From Pseudomonas agarici (GTDB lineage Bacteria > Pseudomonadota > Gammaproteobacteria > Pseudomonadales > Pseudomonadaceae), in contig NZ_FOAR01000004.1 in NCBI RefSeq assembly GCF_900109755.1, positions 166,173-230,172 of the forward strand: a stretch of DNA of 64,000 nt. The letters run 5' to 3'. Position numbers and translations under genes: made by a program. Under the pieces are notes generated by a model. The model was not told where the DNA came from and ran no database searches. It was given only the letters and a program-made list of their open reading frames with translations. Each line of letters begins with the position of its first letter. The stretch's first letter is position 1. Below are positions 1 through 9,405 of the stretch, in pieces.

Positions 1-1
1 C

Positions 2-922
2 TACCACTTGGCCTCAGTGTTGACTGGAGACTTCCGTCGCTTGGAAGACGAGATTCGGCAGCTTGATCAGCGGATGCGTGTCCAGATGATTGAGTCAGAG
101 ACCGGGCGTGGTGAGGTTTTGCAGGCACTGTTGGAGCACGAGGGGCAGTTGCTGCAAACGGACGCCGGGCAAGCCTTCGATGGCTTCTTTCAACTGTTAT
201 GCGATCAGAACCGGATCATCGAGCTCCGTGAGCAATTGCGCTCCATCCTCGTTCGACCCGCTTCTCAATACCTCAAACAAGATGAGGTGCGTTATCTGGG
301 GCACTTGGTACGCGAGCTGACAAAGGAAAGCGAACGGGTCTTTCAGGTGCGGCGGCGTACAGAAGAGAGCCTACGTGCGTTCGTTGAAAGTGGTGCCCAG
401 CAAGAGCGTCGAGCGGTGGAGCGGCTGCTTCGACAGCTAGAGAAGCAGGCGGTCAATTTCAAAGAGCATGATCTGAGCTTTCGTGCGTCCGTTGCCGTTG
501 AGCTACCAACAGGTAGTCTTCGTGTGCGCTCTCCTTCCAGCATTCACCTGCGCTTACCTGAGGAGCGGCTGGACACCAGCAAAGTGATAGCCAACACCAA
601 TAGCCACGTTGCCAGTGTTGGCATGCTCGATCACCTCAATACCGTCAAAGTACTGGAGGTCGCGCAGGAGGTTAGGGCTCTCCTTAGCCAATGTGGGCCA
701 ATGACTGTGGCGAAGATTGTTCAACTCCGCCCCATTACTGGTGGTCTAGAGGAGCTTGTCGCGCACGTACGGATTGCCAAGGCAGTCGATGCAGTCATCT
801 TGGAGGATGCGGAAAGCCTGCTGGTGCCAGACCATATGGGTAATTTAATTCGCGCGACGATCCCTGCGCTGTTAATGGCGGCAGAACAATTTCCTATGGA
901 TCTGGAGGAGCTCGCATTATGA
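2..922 (+). CDS. jetA: Wadjet protein JetA (DUF3375, MukF-like), 5'-truncated by window edge
   Basis: The reading frame is open from base 2, so only the C-terminal 306 residues are visible; the family is usually near 480 residues. JetA is the kleisin-like (MukF-like) subunit of the Wadjet complex, which recognises and cleaves circular plasmid DNA. The visible part has a long charged helical stretch (about residues 5-160), then a C-terminal winged-helix-like segment. Its stop overlaps the jetB start by 4 bp (ATGA), so the two are translationally coupled. Assignment rests on sequence character and on the unmistakable jetB-jetC-jetD order that follows. The start lies outside the window. Confidence 0.85.
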   Translation, partial: YHLASVLTGDFRRLEDEIRQLDQRMRVQMIESETGRGEVLQALLEHEGQLLQTDAGQAFDGFFQLLCDQNRIIELREQLRSILVRPASQYLKQDEVRYLGHLVRELTKESERVFQVRRRTEESLRAFVESGAQQERRAVERLLRQLEKQAVNFKEHDLSFRASVAVELPTGSLRVRSPSSIHLRLPEERLDTSKVIANTNSHVASVGMLDHLNTVKVLEVAQEVRALLSQCGPMTVAKIVQLRPITGGLEELVAHVRIAKAVDAVILEDAESLLVPDHMGNLIRATIPALLMAAEQFPMDLEELAL

Positions 923-1680
923 GTATAGAGAATGAGACCACGCCAAAGGCTCCAGCCCTGTTTGACCAGTACCGGATAGTCGGCGGGGAAGGTGATCACG
1001 AGGTTCTGTGCGAAGCAATTGCCACCACGGACTCGGAGAGTTCAGAGCTGCCGTCTCCAGATGCCGCTGCGAACGGAATGCCTATTGAGGCCCGCCGAGC
1101 CTTAGTTTTGTTGCTTCGCCAAGGTGTCGTAATGGCGGAAACTAAACGCATCGCGTTCGAGGCATTATGCCGTCATGAGGAGCTGATCGCGGCGCATCTC
1201 GGCAACATGTTCATGCACATGCTGTTGGATCATAAGACTGGGATCGCGATTCTTTTGCAGCAGGAAGTCTCTGAGCAAGACGATGAGACAGATGAGGGAT
1301 CACGGCTGATCAATAAGCGCACCTTAAGTCTTTACGACACCCTGTTGCTCTTGGTTCTGCGTAAGTACTACCAGGAGCGAGAAACCGCAGGTGAACAAAA
1401 GATCATCATCGACATCGACCGTGTCGAGGCGTTGATGACGCCATTTCTTCCGCTTACCTATAGCACTCGAAGTGACCGTCGAGCTTTGAGTGGTTCGTTG
1501 GCGCTTATGAAAGATAAGCGTCTGCTCACTACCGTACGGGGAGATGACGAGCGCTTCGAAATTACGTCGGTTATTCGCTATGTCGTAAACGCCGATTTCT
1601 TGGGTAGGTTGTTGGCCGAGTATGAGCGTCTTGCCGTAGATGCTGGGGTGAACTCCGATAGAGAGGTGCAGGATGCTTGA
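919..1680 (+). CDS. jetB: Wadjet protein JetB (DUF4194, MukE-like)
   Basis: This 253-residue protein corresponds to the MukE-like winged-helix subunit of Wadjet, which binds the kleisin JetA. The N-terminal 50 residues are acidic and probably disordered. The rest contains the typical run ending in a winged-helix region with RTLSLYDTLLLLVLRKYY near residue 135 and RSDRRALSGSLALMKDKRLL near residue 187. The ATG lies in the ATGA overlap with jetA, and the 3' end overlaps jetC by 8 bp, so the operon is tightly packed. Nothing suggests decay. Confidence 0.88.
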   Translation: MSIENETTPKAPALFDQYRIVGGEGDHEVLCEAIATTDSESSELPSPDAAANGMPIEARRALVLLLRQGVVMAETKRIAFEALCRHEELIAAHLGNMFMHMLLDHKTGIAILLQQEVSEQDDETDEGSRLINKRTLSLYDTLLLLVLRKYYQERETAGEQKIIIDIDRVEALMTPFLPLTYSTRSDRRALSGSLALMKDKRLLTTVRGDDERFEITSVIRYVVNADFLGRLLAEYERLAVDAGVNSDREVQDA

Positions 1681-4600
1681 GACTCCTGTTGTTAGCCCTA
1701 ATGAGTTGTTCAGTTCTGGGCAGATCCGTTTGGCTGAGTTGTCGGTTTTCAACTGGGGATCTTTCCACGGCTTACATACGGCGAAGATTGATCCTGACGG
1801 CACCCTGATTACAGGAGATAACGGCGCAGGCAAGTCAACGCTGATCGATGGCTTGATGGCGCTGCTGTTACCCTCCAGCAAAGCCTCTTTCAATATTGCG
1901 GCGGCCCAAGGTGATCGAGCAGATCGCACACTGATGTCGTACATCAGAGGGAACTATGGCAAAGCTCACGATGGAACTGAAACAGCGATTCTTCTAAAAC
2001 GGTCAGGTGCCACAGCTACAGCGCTTAGGGCGCTCTATCGAGCAGATGACGGCTCTGAGGTCACTCTCGCAGGGTTGTTTTGGATTACGCAGGCGAGCAA
2101 CTCGCTGAACGATCTCAAGCGACTGTTTGTGATTGGCAAGCGTGATTTTCGACTTGAGGAGCTGCTGCATTTATTTGGTGAGGGCAATGCTCGTTTGCTC
2201 AAGCAGCACCTGAAAGAAGATCCTCTGGTCGAAGCTTTTGACTCGTTCTCCGACTACCAAGAAACCTATGTTCGTTTGCTGCGGATGGAGAATCGAAATG
2301 CCCCTGCACTGCTCTCACGAGCACTGGGTCTGAAGAAAATTGATGATCTCACCAGCTTAATCCGCGACTTGGTCTTGGAGCCAAGTCAGGTCAAGGAGTA
2401 CGCCAGGCAAGCGGTGAGTGAGTTTGATGACCTGGTGAGTATTCACAATGAGCTGGACGATGCTCGGCGGCAACGAGATGCTCTGATAGAGCTGCCGGAG
2501 ACGAGCCAGGCGCTCAGTCAGGCTAAAGAAGAGCTGAACAGGTTGATTGCCGAGTCAGCGGGGCTTTCGGTGTACTTTGGTGAGCAGTGTCATCGCCTCT
2601 GGGGGCTGCGTTTTGCACAGCTTGATGATGAGTTGAAGCGTCTGACTGACGAGGAAGATCGACTAAAGGATCTTGAGGGTCAAGCAAATGGACGAGTTCA
2701 GACCCTTTACCATGCCTATCAATCCCAGGGGGGAGAGCGCTTAGAGGGGCTGAGGCGGGAGTTCAGGGATGCTACCTCTGCACATGGGGAGACTGTCGGT
2801 GCGGCTCGTGCCTATCAGATGGATGTGCGGGCGCTGAGCCTGCCAGAGATGCTGAGCGCCGACGTGTTTAAGCAGAACCAGGCGAAAGCACAAAGCATCC
2901 TTCTGGACATGCCTGCGCAGCGACAACAGGCACAAGATCGCTTTGCTGAAGCCGCTAGAGAGCTCTCTGATCATCAACTCCGGTTTACGCAACTTGCTTC
3001 TCAGATTCAGGAAATCGAAGCGCGTCCAGACTCCAACATTGCCCCCGATTATCAAAGGCTTCGCGACCAAATCGTTGAGAGCCTGTCATTGGACAGGTCA
3101 GAGATCGTTTTCATTGGCGAGCTGCTCGATGTGCGCGAGGAGCACAAGCTCTGGCGTGGGGCCATCGAGCGCGCTTTGGGTGGGCTCCGAAACACCTTGC
3201 TTGTGCCTGATGGGCAATATCGATTGGTCACTAAATGGTTAAACGCCCGCCATACCGGTCTACATGTCCGGGTGCAGGTCGTTCGGGCACACGAGCAGAG
3301 TACCGAGTTCATTCCAGACGGTTTCTTGAGGAAGATTGAGTGGCGGGTGCACGGCTACCGTGATTGGTTAAAAAAGCACCTTTCGCGCTTTGATCTTGGG
3401 TGTGTCGATTCGACAGAGACTCTTGATCAAACCCCCTTCTCGATGACGATCCAGGGGCTCATGCATCTGGATAAAGGACGGTTCGAGAAGAAGGATCAGC
3501 AGCGGGTAGATGATCCGCGCCACTGGTGTTTGGGGTTCAGTAACAAGAATCGGTTGGCCGCGCTCAAAGCGGATCAGGCAGCGCTTGATACGGCGGTGTG
3601 TGACTTGGGTAAAGCCACCCAGGTCGCTCGCTCCGTGATGGACAATCTTGAGGGCTCCGCTCAAACATGGGGGCGGATTGCCAAGACGTCATGGGCCTTT
3701 ATTGATGTGCAGTCTGCACAGGCTCGAATGGATGTTCTCCGCTCTGATCTAGACGCATTAGAACGGCCTGATAGTGATTTGGGAATGGCAAAGGCGCGCT
3801 GGGAGGCTGCGAGTGCAGAACATAGTGAGATACGTAGTCAGCAGGGTGAGGTCAGCAGGCAGATCGGGGGTAAAGAGAGCGATATCCGCCAAGCCAAAAC
3901 CCAGATCGAACTTGCTTCGGAAGCAGCCCAAGCCGGGTTAGTCGATGTGGTCAGGGAGTCGCTCACAACGCGTGTGGGACAGATGCATATCGATGATCTT
4001 GAGATGGCTTCAGAAATCGAGACCCGTCATCGCTCAGAGTTGGATGAGACCAGACAGAAAGCCCATGTTCGAGAGAGCAAGACGTCAAACAGAGCCAGCG
4101 CTATCGTTACTCGGTTCAAGACTGAATGGCCCCTGATTGCCAATGATTGGCTGGGGGGTATTGATGGGCTAGACGATTATTTAGATCACTTGGTACATCT
4201 TGAGACTGAGGGCTTACCGGATCTTGTGGATCGTTTTCGTGAGCGCTTGAATCGTAATGCTACCCAGTCTCTAGCTCGCATCAGCCAAGCCATTGACGCG
4301 GAGCGCGAAGACATTCGGGATCGTATCGAGACGATCAATGAGGTTTTGGAACGTACGGAGTTCAAGCATGGGACTTTCCTTCGTTTAGGGAGCCGCTCTG
4401 AAATCTTCGAACACGTAAAAGCCTTTAACAGCCAGATGATCCGCGTGCTAGCTCGGGCGGGTAGCGATGACCATGATTGGCGCTTTCGGGAGTTGAAGGA
4501 ACTGGTTGAAAAGCTAGAGAAGGCGACTAACCCAGCTACATCCGGCACTTTAGAAAGCCTGCGTCTGCTGGACTCTCGTTATCAGTTGTCCTTCTTCGCT

Positions 4601-5050
4601 GAGGAGGTTGAGAAAGACAGTAAGAAAGTGCGAGACGTTCTTGAGTCCTCCAGCGGCAAGTCAGGTGGCGAGAAGGAGTCCTTTGCCGGAACCATAGTGG
4701 CAGCAAGTCTGGCATATGTACTGACGCCTGATGGATATGACAGACCTCTGTACTGCACCGTTTTCTTGGATGAGGCCTTTTCTAACACCGCCGAGGCAGT
4801 TAGTCGTCGCGTGCTCAAAGTCTTTCGAGAGCTGAAGATTCACGTCAATCTGATTACTCCATACAAGAACCTCAACCTTGCGAGGGAGTCTGCGCGTTCC
4901 CTGCTGATTGCGGAGCGAGATCAGGATAAGCATGAGAGCCGCTTGTGCGAGGTCACCTGGGAAGAGATTGATAAGCAGCTCAACCAGCATGAGCATCATG
5001 TGCTTCAAGGCGCGGCTAAATCCTTGGGCATTGAAATGGAGTCGGTTTAA
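1673..5050 (+). CDS. jetC: Wadjet SMC-like ATPase JetC (MukB-like)
   Basis: This is an SMC-type ATPase of 1125 residues, the motor of Wadjet that extrudes DNA loops. It has a Walker A motif GDNGAGKST at residues 48-56, long coiled coil through roughly residues 230-480 and 640-960 with a hinge-like segment between, an ABC signature SGGEKESFAG near residue 995 and a Walker B VFLDEAFS near residue 1030. The D-loop and switch region follow (NLITPYKN). All catalytic motifs are intact. The stop and the jetD start share a base (TAATG). Confidence 0.93.
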   Translation: MLETPVVSPNELFSSGQIRLAELSVFNWGSFHGLHTAKIDPDGTLITGDNGAGKSTLIDGLMALLLPSSKASFNIAAAQGDRADRTLMSYIRGNYGKAHDGTETAILLKRSGATATALRALYRADDGSEVTLAGLFWITQASNSLNDLKRLFVIGKRDFRLEELLHLFGEGNARLLKQHLKEDPLVEAFDSFSDYQETYVRLLRMENRNAPALLSRALGLKKIDDLTSLIRDLVLEPSQVKEYARQAVSEFDDLVSIHNELDDARRQRDALIELPETSQALSQAKEELNRLIAESAGLSVYFGEQCHRLWGLRFAQLDDELKRLTDEEDRLKDLEGQANGRVQTLYHAYQSQGGERLEGLRREFRDATSAHGETVGAARAYQMDVRALSLPEMLSADVFKQNQAKAQSILLDMPAQRQQAQDRFAEAARELSDHQLRFTQLASQIQEIEARPDSNIAPDYQRLRDQIVESLSLDRSEIVFIGELLDVREEHKLWRGAIERALGGLRNTLLVPDGQYRLVTKWLNARHTGLHVRVQVVRAHEQSTEFIPDGFLRKIEWRVHGYRDWLKKHLSRFDLGCVDSTETLDQTPFSMTIQGLMHLDKGRFEKKDQQRVDDPRHWCLGFSNKNRLAALKADQAALDTAVCDLGKATQVARSVMDNLEGSAQTWGRIAKTSWAFIDVQSAQARMDVLRSDLDALERPDSDLGMAKARWEAASAEHSEIRSQQGEVSRQIGGKESDIRQAKTQIELASEAAQAGLVDVVRESLTTRVGQMHIDDLEMASEIETRHRSELDETRQKAHVRESKTSNRASAIVTRFKTEWPLIANDWLGGIDGLDDYLDHLVHLETEGLPDLVDRFRERLNRNATQSLARISQAIDAEREDIRDRIETINEVLERTEFKHGTFLRLGSRSEIFEHVKAFNSQMIRVLARAGSDDHDWRFRELKELVEKLEKATNPATSGTLESLRLLDSRYQLSFFAEEVEKDSKKVRDVLESSSGKSGGEKESFAGTIVAASLAYVLTPDGYDRPLYCTVFLDEAFSNTAEAVSRRVLKVFRELKIHVNLITPYKNLNLARESARSLLIAERDQDKHESRLCEVTWEEIDKQLNQHEHHVLQGAAKSLGIEMESV

Positions 5051-6240
5051 TGAGGGAGTGGGGACGGCTGCCGCAGGAGGTCATTGAGGAGCTGCGAAGA
5101 GTGGAGTGGGATCACCCGGGCAGGCTCAGAGATCGCTTATCAGGTGATCGGCGATTTCCTATTAAGCAGTCGCTGGGGTTGCCCACTGGTAGTCAAGCGC
5201 TGAGGGACATCGGTCATTTTCATGACTATGTAGCAGCCTGGCGTCAATGGCCAAACCCACACCAAGTCATTTGGACGTCACGGCAATTTCGGCAGCTTGG
5301 TACGTGTGACGTGCCTGAAAGACTAGAAATCGGGTCGATTCAAGCGCTTATTGAGGTGTTGGGATCGCTGGCCATTGAACGAAGTGCGGGATGGGCTGCG
5401 CGGATGGAGCCGTTTCTTGCCCTCGACAAGAGCTTGTACCCGACACTGGTTAAACAAATTTTAGAGTTGGAAAAGCTGTCCGTTGTCGACACCGAATTGC
5501 TTGCGCGTGTTCTTCCTCAGCTCCGGCGGGGTATGGGTGAAGGACGATACTTCAGAGCATTACCCCTCCAAGGGGTGGATACCAAGTTTCTAGAGGTTCA
5601 CCAGCCCTTGATGACTGCGCTTCTGGACGGGCTGTATGAGCAGGAAGTCTCCAGCTGCGGAGGGCTAGAGCAATGGCTGGCATGCATTCCGATACCTTCC
5701 AATTGGCTCTATGTGAGGCCATTGTGCCCGCAGGTACGGGGACAGTTAGCAGGATTTGATGTCTTGCGTCTCCCCCTGGAGCAACTTCTAGAGCATCCCC
5801 TGCCTGGTGAGCGTGTGCTTGTTGTGGAGAACCTACAGCCTGGATTTGGATTGCCGAATCTGCCAGGCACCGTTGCGGTATTTGGTGGGGGGCGCAACAC
5901 GGTCTGGCTTCAGGCGAGTTGGTTGAAGGAAAAGCGTATAGGTTACTGGGGAGATTTAGATACTTGGGGACTTAAATTCTTGGCTGACGTCAGAGTTATG
6001 CAACCGCATGCTCAAGCACTGATGATGGATAAATTTACGCTGCTTGCTTACAGAGAACGCGGGGTAAATGAGGTGCGACCAGCAAATTTACCTGAGCTAG
6101 GTCTGAGTTTTGCTGAGATCGAGCTTTTCGAAAGCCTCCGCTCGGGAGAGCACGGGATAGGGCGCTTGGAGCAAGAGCGGCTGTCCCAAGACTATATAGT
6201 TGATGTTTTGAAAAAATGGGCGAGTGTGCAACAAATGTAA
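5050..6240 (+). CDS. jetD: Wadjet nuclease JetD (DUF3322/DUF2220, topoisomerase VIA-like)
   Basis: JetD is the nuclease subunit of Wadjet that cuts DNA after loop extrusion. This 396-residue protein has the N-terminal DUF3322-type domain (residues 1-180) and a C-terminal Toprim-like domain with the signature YWGDLDTWG at about residues 299-307, whose acidic residues bind metal. The ATG overlaps the jetC TAA. The end of the gene is followed by a 139-bp gap before the next start, so jetD appears to be the last gene of the operon. Order and overlaps match a complete Wadjet module. Confidence 0.9.
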   Translation: MREWGRLPQEVIEELRRVEWDHPGRLRDRLSGDRRFPIKQSLGLPTGSQALRDIGHFHDYVAAWRQWPNPHQVIWTSRQFRQLGTCDVPERLEIGSIQALIEVLGSLAIERSAGWAARMEPFLALDKSLYPTLVKQILELEKLSVVDTELLARVLPQLRRGMGEGRYFRALPLQGVDTKFLEVHQPLMTALLDGLYEQEVSSCGGLEQWLACIPIPSNWLYVRPLCPQVRGQLAGFDVLRLPLEQLLEHPLPGERVLVVENLQPGFGLPNLPGTVAVFGGGRNTVWLQASWLKEKRIGYWGDLDTWGLKFLADVRVMQPHAQALMMDKFTLLAYRERGVNEVRPANLPELGLSFAEIELFESLRSGEHGIGRLEQERLSQDYIVDVLKKWASVQQM

Positions 6241-6379
6241 CGGTGATCCACCATGAAGTTGTAGTGCTGTGGTAGCGGTAGAACCCTTGGACGTGGGCTG
6301 CGTGCCGCGAGGCAGCCGAACGCCTAAAATTATTGGCAGGGGCAGTCGTTCCCCTACGACTGAAGGTGGCATTGGTACG

Positions 6380-8767
6380 ATGGATGATCGTGATTTGCTT
6401 GAGCAATTACGAGCTGAAAATGCCCGCTTGGTCGCGCTGTTGGAGTCGCATGGCATTGCCTGGCGGTTGCATGACGAGCCCTCGCAGGTTGAGTCGGCGA
6501 GCCCTCTTCCATTGCTAAGCTCCAGTCTCGACACGGATGCCAAGCTTGCGCTGTTTAAGCGACTGTTTCGGGGCAGGGTCGATGTTTACCCCGTGCGCTG
6601 GGTAAGTAAGGCCGGTAAATCGGGCTATTCGCCCGCTTGCGCCAATGAATGGCGACCTGGCGTGTGCGAGAAGCCACGGATCAAGTGCGGGGAGTGTTCT
6701 TACCGCCAGCTCCTGCCGCTGACAGATCAGGTGCTCTATAAACATCTGGCCGGCGAGATTGTCATCGGCGTCTACCCGTTACTTCCAGATGACACTTGCT
6801 ACTTCCTTGCGGTGGATTTTGATGAGGCTGATTGGCGTGAGGATGTCACTGCTTTCGCCCAGTCATGCCGTGAGTTGGACGTGCCTGTGGCTACGGAAAT
6901 ATCACGCTCAGGCAACGGTGCGCATGCCTGGATTTTCTTCGAGCGCAATATCCTCGCTTGTGAGGCGCGCCTGCTCGGTTCCGCGATCATTAGCCATACC
7001 TGCGAGCGTACCCGGCAACTGACGCTGGGGTCGTATGATCGACTGTTTCCTAATCAGGACAGCATGCCCAAAGGTGGCTTCGGTAATTTGATTGCCCTTC
7101 CCCTACAAAAGCGGGCACGCACGGATGGAGGCAGTGTTTTCGTCGACGAGAGGCTGGTTCCCTATCCCGACCAGTGGGGGTATCTGGATAGTATTCAACT
7201 GATGCCCGCGCAGGACATTGCGTCGGCAACACAGCGGGCCACAGGAGGCCGCCATCCGTTGGATGTCACCGCAATAATGGATGACGACGAGCTGAAACCC
7301 TGGCATCGCGCACCGGCAAAAACTAATAAATTGGCGTGTGCGCTGCCCGCCTCAGTGAGCGTGACCCTAGCTAACCAGATCTATTTCAACAAGTCCGAGC
7401 TGCCCCAGCCATTAGTCAACAAGCTCATCCGGGTGGCGGCGTTTCAGAACCCTGAGTTCTACAAGGCACAGGCTATGCGCATGTCTGTGTGGAATACGGC
7501 GCGGATCATCGGCTGTGCTGAAAACTTTTCCCAGTATATTGCCTTGCCCCGTGGCTGCCTGGACGACGTGTGGATGTTGTTGCGCGACAACGGCATTGAG
7601 ATGCTGCTATGTGATGAGCGCTTCGCAGGAGAGCCCATTGATGTCCGCTTTGGGGGCACGTTACGCCCGGATCAGGAGATTGCTCTCGAAGGCATGCTGG
7701 AGCACGACACCGGCGTCCTCTGTGCACCAACCGCTTTTGGTAAAACCGTCACAGCTGCGGCCCTGATTGCTCAACGTGGAGTGAACACGCTGGTGTTGGT
7801 GCATCGGACAGAGTTGCTCCAGCAGTGGACGGAGCGTTTGCAGGCTTTTCTAGGTGTCGACAAGATGACTGTCGGCAGCATAGGCGGTGGTAAGGCTAAG
7901 CCGACTGGCATCATCGATGTTGCCGTGATGCAGTCTTTGTCGCGGCAGGGCGAAGTCAGCGAGCAGGTGAAAAACTACGGGCAAATCATCGTGGATGAAT
8001 GCCACCACGTTTCAGCTTTTTCGTTCGAGGCTCTCCTCAAGGCCGCTGGGGCCAAGTATGTGTTGGGGCTGACCGCTACGCCCATACGTCGTGATGGGCA
8101 GCAGCCGATCATTTTCATGCAGTGCGGGCCAATCAGGCACACAGCGAGCAGGCCTGAGAGTGCTCCAGCTGATCTGGCCGTGACGCCGCAGTGGCTTTCT
8201 CGACCTATACTCATGCCTGAAGGGACAAGCATCCAAGATGTCTTCTTGCAGGTGTGCAGCGACACGGAGCGAACAGCCAAGATTGCTGCCGAGGTTGGAG
8301 ACGCTTTTGACCAAGGACGGAAGATCCTGGTGCTGACTGAGCGAACGGATCACCTCAGCACCATTCAGGAGCAGTTGGCAGGTCGGGTCGAGAATCTGTT
8401 CACGCTGCATGGGCGGTTGTCCAAGAAGCAACGTACCGCGCTAATCAGCGAGCTGGAAGCACTACCACCCGATGCTCCACGGGTGATCCTGGCAACCGGG
8501 AAACTGGTCGGAGAGGGGTTCGACCACCCGGCACTGGATACTTTGGTACTGGCCATGCCGGTTTCCTGGAAGGGCACTCTCCAGCAGTATGCGGGCCGCC
8601 TGCATCGGGAGCATGCGAGTAAGGCAGATGTACGCATCATCGACTTTATTGATGCCGGACATCCCACTTTGCTCCGCATGTGGAGCAAGCGCCAAGCGGG
8701 TTACAAGGCTATGGGGTACCGATTGGCTGATTCATCGAGCTCAATGGAGCTGCTGTTGAAAAGCTGA
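6380..8767 (+). CDS. TOTE-type conflict system primase-helicase
   Basis: A 795-residue fusion. Residues 1-25 form a short coiled coil (LLEQLRAENARLVALLE), the start of TOTE primase proteins. A Cys-rich patch follows (around residues 95-115). Next is an archaeo-eukaryotic primase domain with the metal motif D146-F-D148 and the S-G-N-G-A-H182 motif. The C-terminal half is an SF2 helicase: Walker A TAFGKT near 455, DECHH at 539-543, TATP soon after, and motif VI QYAGRLHR at 736-743. I chose the ATG at 6380 because it starts the conserved coiled coil and has AAGGTGG upstream; the open frame extends 37 codons further 5'. TOTE proteins are predicted anti-invader systems. Here it sits between Wadjet and a defence RT. 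Confidence 0.82.
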   Translation: MDDRDLLEQLRAENARLVALLESHGIAWRLHDEPSQVESASPLPLLSSSLDTDAKLALFKRLFRGRVDVYPVRWVSKAGKSGYSPACANEWRPGVCEKPRIKCGECSYRQLLPLTDQVLYKHLAGEIVIGVYPLLPDDTCYFLAVDFDEADWREDVTAFAQSCRELDVPVATEISRSGNGAHAWIFFERNILACEARLLGSAIISHTCERTRQLTLGSYDRLFPNQDSMPKGGFGNLIALPLQKRARTDGGSVFVDERLVPYPDQWGYLDSIQLMPAQDIASATQRATGGRHPLDVTAIMDDDELKPWHRAPAKTNKLACALPASVSVTLANQIYFNKSELPQPLVNKLIRVAAFQNPEFYKAQAMRMSVWNTARIIGCAENFSQYIALPRGCLDDVWMLLRDNGIEMLLCDERFAGEPIDVRFGGTLRPDQEIALEGMLEHDTGVLCAPTAFGKTVTAAALIAQRGVNTLVLVHRTELLQQWTERLQAFLGVDKMTVGSIGGGKAKPTGIIDVAVMQSLSRQGEVSEQVKNYGQIIVDECHHVSAFSFEALLKAAGAKYVLGLTATPIRRDGQQPIIFMQCGPIRHTASRPESAPADLAVTPQWLSRPILMPEGTSIQDVFLQVCSDTERTAKIAAEVGDAFDQGRKILVLTERTDHLSTIQEQLAGRVENLFTLHGRLSKKQRTALISELEALPPDAPRVILATGKLVGEGFDHPALDTLVLAMPVSWKGTLQQYAGRLHREHASKADVRIIDFIDAGHPTLLRMWSKRQAGYKAMGYRLADSSSSMELLLKS

Positions 8768-8789
8768 GGAGTGCCCGGCAAAGGGATAG

Positions 8790-8945
8790 ATGGATGCTCT
8801 CATGACAGATGCTGCACGTTGGCAGTACGCGCAAATGATCAGGTCATACCTCAAGCTGCTGGTAGATAGCGCTTGGAGGATAATCAAGCCGGGAGATGTG
8901 GCACGCTGTGACCTGGCGGAGGGGAAATCATGCCCAGCTTTTTAG
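8790..8945 (+). CDS. small hypothetical protein, 51 aa
   Basis: A 51-codon frame begins 22 bp after the primase-helicase stop, with an AGGG purine run just upstream of ATG 8790 and a second in-frame ATG at 8802. The predicted product is helical, with W11, W29 and two Cys near the end (residues 40 and 48). I recognise no family. It could be a small partner of the upstream gene or chance. The downstream 8-bp inverted repeat at 8950-8970 follows its stop closely. Confidence 0.3.
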   Translation: MDALMTDAARWQYAQMIRSYLKLLVDSAWRIIKPGDVARCDLAEGKSCPAF

Positions 8946-8949
8946 GAAG

Positions 8950-8970
8950 AATTATGGGACGGCCATAATT
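8950..8970. repeat. 8-bp inverted repeat between helicase unit and RT locus
   Basis: AATTATGG and CCATAATT flank a 5-nt centre. There is no T-run, so it is not an obvious terminator; it may be an operator. The AT-rich ATAATTAT just after it could be a promoter element for the downstream RNA, but no clean -35/-10 pair is seen. Confidence 0.35.
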
Positions 8971-9056
8971 ATAGGGATGCATAATTTCGAGCTGATCGTC
9001 TGCCCATTGAGCCCTGAATCAGGTTCAGACCGGATGGTACGTGAAAATATTTAGCC

Positions 9057-9405
9057 CCAAGCCTCTGCTTGGCCATGAGTGTGATGGCAATCAGGAATTA
9101 CTATGTGTTAGCCTCAAACCGCTCATGGCATAGGCCCTGAGGTGCATCACAAGCTGTCAAGCCCCAAGGCGGTTCCGGAGGAATAACATCCTACGATTAC
9201 CAGCAATGCGGCCAGCAGCCCACGGAGACTTATCTTCATAGATACTCCAAGTGTGACGCTGACATTATATGTCGATCCTAGCAATCGCGGTGAGGCCGGG
9301 TAACCGGTTAGATGGTGTGAAGAACATTTGGGTTTATCCGACCGAGCGGCTGAAGGATTGCCGCCATCCTATGCTCGGTCGGTTGGCTCGATACAGGGAG
9401 GTAAT
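9057..9405 (+). ncRNA. putative DRT2 template non-coding RNA upstream of the RT
   Basis: DRT2 systems encode a structured RNA directly 5' of the reverse transcriptase, which is copied by rolling-circle reverse transcription into concatemeric cDNA. This stretch has no convincing gene but many stem-loops: CCAAGC/GCTTGG with a 4-nt loop (9057-9072), GCCATGAG/CTCATGGC (9072-9079 with 9122-9129), GACAT/ATGTC (9261-9273), CCGG-GTAA-CCGG with a GNRA-type loop (9296-9307), and CCGACCGAGC/GCTCGGTCGG (9338-9347 with 9373-9382) enclosing an inner AGGAT/ATCCT stem. The last hairpin ends 23 nt before the RT start. One plus frame is stop-free for 46 codons (9141-9278). The boundaries are my estimate. Confidence 0.45.

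Noticed and set aside
9141..9322. Attempt to define the DRT2 concatemer gene from repeated short motifs (AACAT at 9185 and 9323, ACA triplets)
   Set aside because: The 138-nt unit between the AACAT copies has stops in all plus frames, and other pairings gave no clear stop-free multiple of three. Not supportable by eye.
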